Positions 7,437-12,905 of a DNA stretch of 15,138 nt are shown piece after piece. Origin of the DNA: JBOHUC01 sp050733935 (lineage in GTDB: Bacteria; Eisenbacteria; RBG-16-71-46; DASYSL01); the NCBI GenBank assembly GCA_050733935.1, contig JBOHUC010000154.1:1-15138 (forward strand). The letters are read 5' to 3'. Within the stretch, counting starts at the first letter, position 1, and every line of letters begins with the position of its first letter. Below the pieces are notes generated by a model that searched no databases, was not told the origin of the DNA, and saw only the letters and a program-made list of their open reading frames with translations. A program made the position numbers and the translations under genes.

Positions 7437-8108
7437 ATGGAACGGCATTTCGACGAGGAACTGAACGAGCTCAAGACCCGGCTCCTGCTCATGGGCGGGC
7501 ACGCCGAGTCGGTCATCCACAAGGCCATCGACGCGCTCAAGACGCGCGACTCGGGACTCGCGGAAGAGATCTTCCAGGACGACCGGATGATCGACCAGCT
7601 CGAGATCGAGATCGACGATCGCTGCATCCGGCTGCTGGCGCTCCGGCAGCCGGTCGGGAGCGACCTGCGGTTCATCACGTCCGCGCTCAAGATCTGCAAC
7701 GACCTCGAGCGCGTGGGCGATCACGCGGTGAACATCGCGCAGTCGGCGGTCAAGCTGAACCGCGAGCCGGAGCTCAAGCCGCTCGTCGACATCCCGCGCA
7801 TGGCTACGATCTCGACCCGGATGCTGACCGAGTCGCTCGACGCGTTCGTCCGGAACGATGCGGCGTCGGCGCGCACGATCCTGACCGAGGACGACGAGGT
7901 GGATCATCTCAAGTCGCAGATCTTCGGGGAGCTCCTGTCGTTCATGTGCGAGAATCCAAGCACGGTTACGCGCGCGCTCGAGCTCATCCTGGTCTCGCGC
8001 AACCTCGAGCGGGTGGCCGATCTCGCCACGAACATCGCGGAGGAGGTCGTGTACATCGCCGAGGCCCGAGTCGTGAAGCACCACATGGAGGAGCGCACGG
8101 CGCCCTAG
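7437..8108 (+). CDS. phoU: Phosphate signalling regulator PhoU
   Basis: Cytoplasmic helical-bundle protein that links Pst transporter activity to PhoR signalling and limits uptake when phosphate is plentiful. It has 223 residues, near the family norm of about 220-240. Two tandem PhoU three-helix repeats are evident, each with the metal-binding E-x-x-x-D motif: NDLERVGDHAVNIA (E91, D95) and NLERVADLATNIAEE (E191, D195). The start follows an AAGAGGAG ribosome-binding site at 7426-7433, with unusually short three-base spacing. It is the last gene of the pst operon. Its stop lies three bases from the 3' end of the convergent gene on the - strand and no intrinsic terminator is visible, so the two transcripts should overlap. 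Confidence 0.94.
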   Translation: MERHFDEELNELKTRLLLMGGHAESVIHKAIDALKTRDSGLAEEIFQDDRMIDQLEIEIDDRCIRLLALRQPVGSDLRFITSALKICNDLERVGDHAVNIAQSAVKLNREPELKPLVDIPRMATISTRMLTESLDAFVRNDAASARTILTEDDEVDHLKSQIFGELLSFMCENPSTVTRALELILVSRNLERVADLATNIAEEVVYIAEARVVKHHMEERTAP

Positions 8109-8111
8109 TCG

Positions 8112-8744
8112 TCAGATGCGTGGCCGGAACCCCGGGACCCGCTCGCGAAACTCCTCGAATTCCGGGCCGAGCGCGCGCGCGAGCGCGCGATCCTCGAGTC
8201 CCGCCCGCCAGCGCGCAGCCGCCCCGTAGAGCACGAGTCCCAACGCCGTGCCCGAAAGGCTCGCGAGCGCGAACCCGCCCGCCGCGAGCAACATTCCGAT
8301 CGAGACGTAGAACGGATGGCGCACGATCGCGTAGGGCCCGGTCGTGACGAGCGCTCCTCGTACGGGAGCGAAGGTCCGGATGGCGAGCGAGCGGCCGAGC
8401 GTGCGCGCGCTCCAGACGACGAGCACCGCGGCCGCGCAAGCCGCAATCGCCGCCGTTCCGGCAACGAAGCCCTGCAAGAGTCCGGGAAGCCAGCGCGTGG
8501 CTTCGCCCCGGGTCGCGTACGCGAGTCCCGTGCCCGCGAGGAACGCGGCGATCATTGCGAGCGCCCGAAGCGTCGAGCCCGGCTCCGCAGCCTGCCCGTC
8601 GTGCGCCTGCTCTCTCGCGGCGCGTGCGCGGACATAGGCCCACGCGGAACCCAGGACCGCGATCGCGAGCGAAAGCACGGTCGCGATCCGCGCGGTCACC
8701 CACGCCGACTCGACAAGCGCATCCGCGAGCACGTTCTCGTTCAT
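8112..8744 (-). CDS. Isoprenylcysteine carboxyl methyltransferase-like membrane protein (ICMT/PEMT fold)
   Basis: A 210-residue polytopic membrane protein. Hydrophobic segments are visible near residues 15-35, 60-78, 88-112 and 140-165. The C-terminal half has the SAM-binding signature of the ICMT/phospholipid methyltransferase superfamily: TTGPYAIVRHPFYVS, followed by a hydrophobic helix and an acidic cytoplasmic end (ALGPEFEEFRERVPGF). Bacterial members with this motif are usually membrane methyltransferases of unknown substrate, and some act on isoprenoid or lipid groups. The start at 8744 is supported by GGAG seven bases upstream on the - strand. The gene is convergent with phoU and divergent from the DUF47 gene, so it is probably an independent single-gene unit. 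A phosphate role is not implied. Confidence 0.78.
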   Translation of the reverse strand: MNENVLADALVESAWVTARIATVLSLAIAVLGSAWAYVRARAAREQAHDGQAAEPGSTLRALAMIAAFLAGTGLAYATRGEATRWLPGLLQGFVAGTAAIAACAAAVLVVWSARTLGRSLAIRTFAPVRGALVTTGPYAIVRHPFYVSIGMLLAAGGFALASLSGTALGLVLYGAAARWRAGLEDRALARALGPEFEEFRERVPGFRPRI

Positions 8745-8827
8745 GCCGCCGCTCCGTTCCCGCTCCGCCCCCGCTCCGTCCACCCGCCTCTTCCAGCCGG
8801 GCCGCGCGAGATGGGTTGCCGGATGGA

Positions 8828-8856
8828 TTGCCGCGCCCCCGCGCGTGTGATACAAC
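8828..8856 (+). promoter_or_regulatory. Candidate promoter of the DUF47-pit operon
   Basis: TTGCCG at 8828-8833, a 17-base spacer and TACAAC at 8851-8856, with an extended -10 TG at 8848-8849. The -10 lacks the final T, so the match is moderate. Transcription would begin near 8863, at the base of the G-rich hairpin, about 60 bases before the TTG start of the DUF47 gene. Confidence 0.45.
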
Positions 8857-8864
8857 CCCTCCGC

Positions 8865-8880
8865 GGGGGGGCCGCCCCCC
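8865..8880 (+). other. GC-only hairpin in the DUF47-pit leader
   Basis: A run of seven G (8865-8871), CCG, then a run of six C (8875-8880) can form a six-base-pair all-GC stem. It lies at the predicted 5' end of the transcript. No T-run follows, so it is not an intrinsic terminator. It could stabilise the 5' end or act in regulation. Confidence 0.45.
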
Positions 8881-8923
8881 GACCGCCTCGAAGCGCCCCA
8901 GCTTCCCACACGAGGTTCCGCTC

Positions 8924-9541
8924 TTGAAATTCCGACTGTTCCCGGCCGACGAAGACTTCTTCGCGCTCTTCAGGAAGCAAGGCGATGCGGTGCGCGAGGG
9001 ATGCGAGCAGCTCCACGAGATGATGACCCGCTTCGACTCGCTCGAGGAGCGCGCGAAGCGTCTCAAGGACGTCGAGCACCAGGGCGACCTGATCACGCAC
9101 GAGATCTTCGAGCGCCTGAACCGGACGTTCATCACGCCGCTCGAGCGCGAGGACATCCACGATCTTGCGAGCGGGCTCGACGACGTGCTCGACTCGGTGG
9201 AGGCGATCGGAAGCCGGCTCGTCCTGTTCCGCATCCCGGCCACGACCCCCGAGGCGCAGAAGCTCACCCGCATCCTGGTCGACTGCAGCGTGCAGATTGT
9301 CGCCGCGCTCGCGCACCTCAAGGACTTCAAGAACCTCATGGCGTTCACGATCGAGCTCAACCGCCTCGAGAACGAGGCCGACCACGTCTCGCGGGAGGTG
9401 GTCGCCGAGCTCTTCACCGGCCGGCACGAGGTGCTCGACGTCATGCGTTGGAAGGAGATCTACGGCCGGCTCGAGAGCGCCGCGGACCAGTGCGAGGACG
9501 TGGCAAACACGATCGAGTCGATCGTGATCAAAAGCCGCTGA
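8924..9541 (+). CDS. DUF47 / PhoU-like Pit accessory protein
   Basis: A 205-residue all-helical cytoplasmic protein of the DUF47 family, distant PhoU relatives almost always encoded beside a Pit transporter and thought to modulate it. Family hallmarks include the N-terminal FFALFRKQGDAVREG, the VEHQGDLITHEIFERLN segment, FITPLEREDIHDLASGLDDV, LNRLENEADHVSRE and the C-terminal CEDVANTIESIVIK. The acidic E/D-x-x-x-D spacings recall PhoU metal sites. The TTG start at 8924 was chosen because GAGG at 8912-8915 lies eight bases upstream and because MKFRLFP-type N-termini are usual in the family; no ATG occurs until well inside the domain. pit starts 13 bases after the stop. Confidence 0.9.
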   Translation: MKFRLFPADEDFFALFRKQGDAVREGCEQLHEMMTRFDSLEERAKRLKDVEHQGDLITHEIFERLNRTFITPLEREDIHDLASGLDDVLDSVEAIGSRLVLFRIPATTPEAQKLTRILVDCSVQIVAALAHLKDFKNLMAFTIELNRLENEADHVSREVVAELFTGRHEVLDVMRWKEIYGRLESAADQCEDVANTIESIVIKSR

Positions 9542-9554
9542 CCGGCCCGCCCGC

Positions 9555-10556
9555 ATGCCCTTTCCCGCGGAAGTCCTGCTGATCATCGTCCTCGCGCTCA
9601 CTTTCGATTTCATCAACGGCTTCCACGACGCCGCGAACTCGATCGCGACGGTCGTGAGCACGCGCGTGCTTTCGCCGCGCCTCGCCGTCATCTGGGCGGC
9701 GTTCTTCAATTTCGTCGCGTTCGCCGTGCTGGGGACCCACGTTGCGAAGACGATCGGCAAGGGAGTGATCGACCCCAACGTGGTCACGACGTCGATCCTG
9801 ATCGCCGGAGTGACGGGCGCCATCGTCTGGAATCTCATCACTTGGTGGCTCGGGCTCCCAACGTCGTCCTCGCATGCATTGATCGGTGGATTCGTCGGAG
9901 CGGCGGTGGTCGCGGCCGGGCCATCGGCAGTCATCGTCCAGGGCCTGGTCAAGATTCTGATCTTCATCGTGCTCTCCCCGCTCATCGGCATGACGCTCGG
10001 CTGGACGTTCATGATCGCGGTGTACTGGATCTTCCAGCGCTGGACGCCGCGGCGCGTCGACAGGCTGTTTCGCCGTCTCCAGCTCCTCTCGGCCGCCGCG
10101 TTCAGCCTGGGGCACGGCGGAAACGACGCGCAGAAGACGATGGGGATCATCACGGTCGCCCTTTACGCCACCGGACATCTGACCGGCGAATTCGAGGTTC
10201 CACTCTGGGTCGTGCTCGTGAGCCACGCGGCGATCGGTCTCGGCACGATGGCGGGCGGCTGGCGGATCGTGAAGACGATGGGGATGAAGCTCACGAAACT
10301 CCAGCCCGTGGGCGGCTTCTGCGCGGAGACGGCGGGCGCGCTCACGCTCTTCGGGGTGACGCTGACCGGGGTTCCGGTTTCGACGACCCACACGATCACC
10401 GGAGCGATCGTCGGGGTGGGCTCGACGCGCCGGCTCTCGGCCGTGCGGTGGGGCGTGGTTGGCCGGATCGTCTGGGCCTGGGTGCTCACGATCCCGGCGT
10501 CCGCGCTCGTGGCCGCAGCCTGCTATGGTGCGCTACGCCTTCTGGGCCGCAGCTGA
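9555..10556 (+). CDS. pit: PiT-family inorganic phosphate transporter
   Basis: Polytopic inner-membrane phosphate permease of 333 residues (Pit in bacteria usually imports metal-phosphate driven by protons). The inverted-repeat architecture of the family is seen: GFHDAANSIATVVSTRVLSP near residues 22-38 in the first half and GHGGNDAQKTMGI near 186-198 in the second, each carrying the G-x-N/H-D-A signature. The C-terminal half adds GGFCAETAGALTLFG and GVPVSTTHTITGAIVGVG. It has about ten hydrophobic segments. The ATG at 9555 lies 13 bases after the DUF47 stop with no clear ribosome-binding site, so it is probably coupled. Together with pst it gives the organism low- and high-affinity phosphate uptake encoded within 7 kb. 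Confidence 0.93.
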   Translation: MPFPAEVLLIIVLALTFDFINGFHDAANSIATVVSTRVLSPRLAVIWAAFFNFVAFAVLGTHVAKTIGKGVIDPNVVTTSILIAGVTGAIVWNLITWWLGLPTSSSHALIGGFVGAAVVAAGPSAVIVQGLVKILIFIVLSPLIGMTLGWTFMIAVYWIFQRWTPRRVDRLFRRLQLLSAAAFSLGHGGNDAQKTMGIITVALYATGHLTGEFEVPLWVVLVSHAAIGLGTMAGGWRIVKTMGMKLTKLQPVGGFCAETAGALTLFGVTLTGVPVSTTHTITGAIVGVGSTRRLSAVRWGVVGRIVWAWVLTIPASALVAAACYGALRLLGRS

Positions 10557-10574
10557 GGACGGAGGGACCACCCC

Positions 10575-11060
10575 ATGGCCGAAGACGCTCGACCGAAATC
10601 CGGTTCACGCACGTGGCTCCTCGCGTTCGCGATCATCGTCCTCGTGTTCATGGTCGGCGGGCTCGTCCCGTATTTCACGATCTTCCGGCCCGAGATCGTT
10701 CGCCTCACGGCGGCGCGCGACCAGGCGCTCCGATCGACGCGAGCGCTCGTGGTGCGGCTCCTCGCCGCCGAAGCGCGCCACGCGATCGCACGCGGGGATG
10801 TCGCGGGCGCGGAGCGCGCCGTCTCCGATCTCGAGGGCCGGCTCGCCGAGCTCGAGAAGAATGTCCCGCATTCCGAACCGGGCGAGCGCACGGCGCTCCG
10901 GGAGATTCTCGATCGGGCGAAACTCGTGAGGGGCGAGCTCGCGCGCGATCCACAGGCGGCGCTTCGGGATCTCGAGATTGTCGAGTCGCGGCTGGATGCA
11001 CTCTATCCGGCGTCCAGCGCGGCTCCGGCTTCGGCGCCCGGGGCCAGGTCCAACCCCTGA
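10575..11060 (+). CDS. Membrane-anchored coiled-coil protein of unknown function
   Basis: A 161-residue protein that I do not recognise. A short cytoplasmic N-terminus is followed by one transmembrane helix at about residues 14-35 (LLAFAIIVLVFMVGGLVPYF). Then comes a long Ala/Leu/Arg/Glu-rich helical region with heptad-like spacing (about 45-95 and 105-142), and a Ser/Ala/Pro-rich tail. Such proteins are often anchors or scaffold subunits. The ATG at 10575 is supported by GGAGGG at 10561-10566. It begins 18 bases after pit and is probably its operon partner, so a link to transporter assembly or envelope stress is possible but unproven. No intrinsic terminator is visible after it. Confidence 0.72.
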   Translation: MAEDARPKSGSRTWLLAFAIIVLVFMVGGLVPYFTIFRPEIVRLTAARDQALRSTRALVVRLLAAEARHAIARGDVAGAERAVSDLEGRLAELEKNVPHSEPGERTALREILDRAKLVRGELARDPQAALRDLEIVESRLDALYPASSAAPASAPGARSNP

Positions 11061-11096
11061 TGCCGCAAAGGTTTTCGACCGGCGGCTCGCGGAGGC

Positions 11097-11125
11097 TTGC
11101 AGCCTTCCCGGAGCGGTGTTAGCGT
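11097..11125 (+). promoter_or_regulatory. Sigma-70-type promoter of the CHRD gene pair
   Basis: TTGCAG at 11097-11102, a 17-base spacer and TAGCGT at 11120-11125, with an extended -10 TG at 11117-11118. Transcription is expected near 11132, leaving a leader of about 120 bases before the first CHRD gene at 11253. Confidence 0.6.
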
Positions 11126-11160
11126 TTCCACGCTTCATTCGAAGCCAGCGCGCCGGGTTC

Positions 11161-11191
11161 CCTTCCCCCGCCCCGCGTCCCCCAGCCGCAG
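11161..11191 (+). repeat. C-rich leader element, copy 1 (upstream of the first CHRD gene)
   Basis: CCTTCCCCCG followed by CCCGCGTCCCCCAGCCGCAG (20 identical bases at 11172-11191) recurs at 11763-11788 upstream of the second CHRD gene, at nearly the same distance from the start codon (61 versus 58 bases). The sequence after it is also similar (CGCGCGATTCTGATT versus CGCGCACGATTCATT). It is transcribed from the promoter at 11097. Confidence 0.75.
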
Positions 11192-11252
11192 CACGGGCAG
11201 ACCGGCGTCGCGCGATTCTGATTGGACATCGCGGTTGAGCGGGAGTTCGCCC

Positions 11253-11723
11253 ATGCGCCCTCGCACCACTTCTGCCCTCGTCGCTGTCGCCCTGTATGTG
11301 GGTGCAGTGCCGGCGCAAGCGGCGGTCATCGGCTTCAGCGCGACCATCAACGGCGCCCAGGAGGTTCCCGCGAATGCTTCACCCGCGTCGGGAACCGGGA
11401 CGTTCTCGTTCGATGACGTCACCAAGGTTCTTTCGTGGAACGTCGTCTACAGCGGTCTCACGGGAACGGAAAACGCCGCGCACTTCCATGCCGCGCCCAT
11501 CGGCGTTGCCGGGCCCGTCCGCATCGGACTTCCGCTCGGAAGCCCGAAGGTCGGTTCGGCGGTGCTGACTCCGTCGCTCGAAGCGGAGCTGCTGTCGGGG
11601 CTGTTCTACGTCAACGTGCACACGTCCCCGAATTTTTCGGGGGGTGAGATCCGCGGGCAGCTCGAGCGGTCGGTTCCCGCCGTGCCGGGGTCGTGGGGCA
11701 AACTCAAGGCGTTGTACAAGTAG
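11253..11723 (+). CDS. Secreted CHRD-domain protein (paralogue 1)
   Basis: A 156-residue exported protein with a single CHRD domain, a beta-sandwich module named from chordin and common in bacterial secreted proteins of unknown function. A Sec signal peptide covers residues 1-23, ending in the signal-peptidase site AQA before A24. The domain shows NGAQEVPANASPASGTG, SFDDVTKVLSWNV, the conserved AAHFHAAPIGVAG and NVHTSPNFSGGEIRGQL. The ATG at 11253 was chosen because GGGAG lies at 11241-11245, seven bases upstream, and the signal peptide starts here, although the frame is open upstream. It is followed by a paralogue sharing roughly two-thirds of residues, including the short C-terminal WGKLK..YK tail. 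No catalytic residues can be assigned. Confidence 0.88.
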   Translation: MRPRTTSALVAVALYVGAVPAQAAVIGFSATINGAQEVPANASPASGTGTFSFDDVTKVLSWNVVYSGLTGTENAAHFHAAPIGVAGPVRIGLPLGSPKVGSAVLTPSLEAELLSGLFYVNVHTSPNFSGGEIRGQLERSVPAVPGSWGKLKALYK

Positions 11724-11762
11724 GAATCGCGTAGCTGCATTTTCGTAGCTCGTGCGTCGGAT

Positions 11763-11788
11763 CCTTCCCCCGCGTCCCCCAGCCGCAG
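11763..11788 (+). repeat. C-rich leader element, copy 2 (upstream of the second CHRD gene)
   Basis: CCTTCCCCCGCGTCCCCCAG and the following CCGCAG repeat the element at 11161-11191, lacking five bases near its middle. It lies in the 123-base gap between the two CHRD genes, which has no clear promoter or terminator of its own, so the second gene may be read from the promoter at 11097. A nearby CTTCCCG (11791-11797) could pair with the ribosome-binding site CGGGAGG at 11833-11839. Confidence 0.72.
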
Positions 11789-11846
11789 GGCTTCCCGCGC
11801 ACGATTCATTCAGGTCCGCATCACGTACCAACCGGGAGGTTCGATC

Positions 11847-12314
11847 ATGCGCCTTCGTTCTCCTGTTGTCTTTCTCGCCCTCGCCCTGATCGTCGGTGCG
11901 GTTCCGGCGCAGGCGGCGATCATCAATTTCAGCGCCTCACTCAGCGGACTGCAGGAGGTTCCGGCGAATGCGTCGCCCGCCACCGGAACCGGGGCCATTT
12001 CGTTCGACGATGTCACGAAGATCCTTTCGTGGAACATCACGTTCAGCGGGCTGACAGCGCCCCAGACGGCGGCGCACTTCCACATCGCGCCGCCCGGAGT
12101 GAACGGGGGAGTCACCATTGGATTCCCCCTCGGGAGCCCCATCATCGGTTCGCAGGCTCTCACTCCGGCGCAGGAGACGGCGCTGCTCGCCGGCAACTTC
12201 TACGCCAACGTCCACACGACCGCTTTCCCGGGTGGTGAGATCCGTGGCCAGCTCGAGCGGGCCGTGCCGGTCGAAGCCAAGACGTGGGGTAAGTTGAAGG
12301 TCATCTACAAGTAG
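11847..12314 (+). CDS. Secreted CHRD-domain protein (paralogue 2)
   Basis: A 155-residue exported CHRD protein, clearly a tandem duplicate of the preceding gene. The signal peptide ends at AQA (residue 23), within the nearly identical stretch VGAVPAQAA. Domain motifs are LQEVPANASPATGTG, SFDDVTKILSWN, TAAHFHIAPPGVNG and NVHTTAFPGGEIRGQL, followed by the WGKLK..YK tail. GGGAGG at 11834-11839, seven bases before the ATG, supports the start. Divergence is spread evenly and both copies are intact, so this is not a recent duplication or a decayed copy. A strong terminator follows 24 bases after the stop, closing the transcription unit. Confidence 0.88.
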   Translation: MRLRSPVVFLALALIVGAVPAQAAIINFSASLSGLQEVPANASPATGTGAISFDDVTKILSWNITFSGLTAPQTAAHFHIAPPGVNGGVTIGFPLGSPIIGSQALTPAQETALLAGNFYANVHTTAFPGGEIRGQLERAVPVEAKTWGKLKVIYK

Positions 12315-12337
12315 GCAGGTCGTGCCCGAAGAGCGAG

Positions 12338-12370
12338 AAGGGCCCGGTTCGTCCGGGCTCTTTTCGTTTC
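12338..12370 (+). terminator. Intrinsic terminator after the CHRD genes
   Basis: A ten-base-pair stem AAGGGCCCGG / CCGGGCTCTT (one G-T wobble) with a TTCGT loop, followed by a T-rich run (TTTTCGTTT). Confidence 0.85.
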
Positions 12371-12391
12371 CGGAAGCCTCCAAAATTTTCC

Positions 12392-12420
12392 TTGCAGAAA
12401 TCTCCGGCTTTGCCGATATT
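12392..12420 (+). promoter_or_regulatory. Candidate promoter upstream of the csp leader / small RNA
   Basis: TTGCAG at 12392-12397, a 17-base spacer and GATATT at 12415-12420 (four of six matches to TATAAT). The -35 hexamer is identical to that of the CHRD promoter. The segment just upstream is locally AT-rich (CAAAATTTT at 12381-12389), unusual for this window. Transcription would begin near 12427. No better promoter is visible between here and the csp start. Confidence 0.5.
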
Positions 12421-12426
12421 GGGGCT

Positions 12427-12490
12427 GTCTTCGGTTGTTGTAGATGTGCGCCGAGCCGATCTGCCGCCAGGAGACCCTGGCGGTTTTTTC
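12427..12490 (+). ncRNA. Putative short leader RNA or sRNA ending in an intrinsic terminator, upstream of csp
   Basis: Between the promoter at 12392-12420 and the csp gene lies a perfect terminator: stem CCGCCAGG / CCTGGCGG at 12464-12483 with an AGAC loop, followed by six T. Transcription from the candidate promoter would give an RNA of about 60 bases. It could be an independent small RNA. It could also be an attenuator in the csp leader, where read-through produces csp mRNA; Csp proteins are known to act as antiterminators that melt such hairpins. The terminator is clear; the RNA itself is inferred. Confidence 0.5.
12464..12490 (+). terminator. Intrinsic terminator / attenuator inside the csp upstream region
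   Basis: Eight perfect GC-rich base pairs with a four-base loop, then TTTTTT at 12484-12489. It stands 110 bases before the csp start with no gene between, so it ends either a small RNA or a leader transcript. Confidence 0.82.
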
Positions 12491-12519
12491 GTTGGCGCGC
12501 GAATCCTGCAATCGAGGCG

Positions 12520-12560
12520 CCGGTCACAACGACCGGGCGTGGCCGTCTCGTTCAGACGGC
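12520..12560 (+). other. Two hairpins in the csp 5' leader
   Basis: CCGGTC-ACAAC-GACCGG (12520-12536) and GCCGTCT-CGTTC-AGACGGC (12542-12560) are perfect stems of six and seven base pairs separated by five bases, both with five-base loops. They lie 40-80 bases before the csp start. Structured leaders are typical of cold-shock genes, where folding affects mRNA stability and translation. No cold-box consensus was recognised. Confidence 0.6.
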
Positions 12561-12599
12561 ATCATCAAAGGGCTCGTCCCTGAAACAAGGAGTACCGAA

Positions 12600-12800
12600 G
12601 TGGCTTCTGGCACCGTGAAGTGGTTCAACGAGGCGAAAGGTTTTGGGTTCATCTCTCAGGAGGGCGGCGAGGACGTGTTCGTTCACTTCTCGGCCATCCA
12701 GGGAAACGGCTTCAAGACCCTCGCAGAGGGTGAGCGTGTGAATTTCGATGTGGTCAAGGGTCCGAAGGGCCTGCAGGCCGCAAACGTCACGCGCGGCTAA
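12600..12800 (+). CDS. csp: Cold-shock domain protein (CspA family)
   Basis: A 66-residue single-stranded nucleic-acid-binding protein with one cold-shock domain, the full family length. It acts as an RNA chaperone and can antiterminate transcription. Residues show SGTVKWFNEAKGFGFIS (RNP1 at 13-19), GGEDVFVHFSAI (RNP2 at 26-30), and the C-terminal VNFDVVKGPKGLQAANV. The GTG start at 12600 was chosen because AAGGAG at 12587-12592 lies seven bases upstream and M-A-S-G-T-V-K-W is the standard N-terminus. The gene is monocistronic, closed by a strong terminator at 12831. Its leader carries an upstream terminator and two hairpins, which suggests control after transcription initiation. Whether it is cold-induced cannot be told from sequence. 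Confidence 0.95.
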   Translation: MASGTVKWFNEAKGFGFISQEGGEDVFVHFSAIQGNGFKTLAEGERVNFDVVKGPKGLQAANVTRG

Positions 12801-12830
12801 ACGACCTCGGGGTACCACCTCATGAGGATG

Positions 12831-12864
12831 GGGCGGCGCGCAAGCGCCGCCCTTTCGTTTTTTG
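12831..12864 (+). terminator. Intrinsic terminator of csp
   Basis: A perfect nine-base-pair stem GGGCGGCGC / GCGCCGCCC closed by a GCAA (GNRA) tetraloop, followed by TTTCGTTTTTT. Confidence 0.9.
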
Positions 12865-12893
12865 CGGCGGACTTCCGGCACCGACCGATCCGC

Positions 12894-12905
12894 TAGAATC
12901 CCCGT
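12894..12905 (+). promoter_or_regulatory. Leaderless-type -10 element of the HDAC-like gene
   Basis: TAGAAT at 12894-12899 (five of six matches to TATAAT) ends six bases before the GTG at 12906, so transcription should begin at or very near the start codon. No Shine-Dalgarno sequence is present. No strong -35 hexamer is seen. Same geometry as the phoB promoter. Confidence 0.58.

Larger units (their letters stand above)
8745..8923. other. Divergent intergenic region between the methyltransferase-like gene and the DUF47-pit operon
   Basis: This 179-base region must hold promoters for two diverging units. On the + strand a candidate promoter (8828-8856) and a GC-rich hairpin (8865-8880) are visible. 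On the - strand I see the ribosome-binding site of the methyltransferase-like gene but no convincing -10/-35 pair. Two imperfect direct repeats, GGTTGCC (8814) and GATTGCC (8826), are 12 bases apart and resemble reversed Pho units, but they do not keep the 11-base period. Confidence 0.5.

Noticed and set aside
6456..8084. A 542-codon open frame on the - strand opposite pstB and phoU.
   Set aside because: It is a shadow of two unambiguous genes; its translation shows no recognisable domain.
8814..8832. GGTTGCC and GATTGCC as a reverse-strand Pho box upstream of the DUF47-pit operon.
   Set aside because: The spacing is 12, not 11, only two units exist, and the second overlaps the candidate -35 element.
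8741..10153. A 470-codon open frame on the - strand opposite DUF47 and pit.
   Set aside because: The opposite-strand genes carry clear family motifs; this frame shows none.
11061..11096. Possible terminator after the gene at 10575.
   Set aside because: The region is GC-rich with partial inverted repeats but has no convincing stem followed by a T-run.
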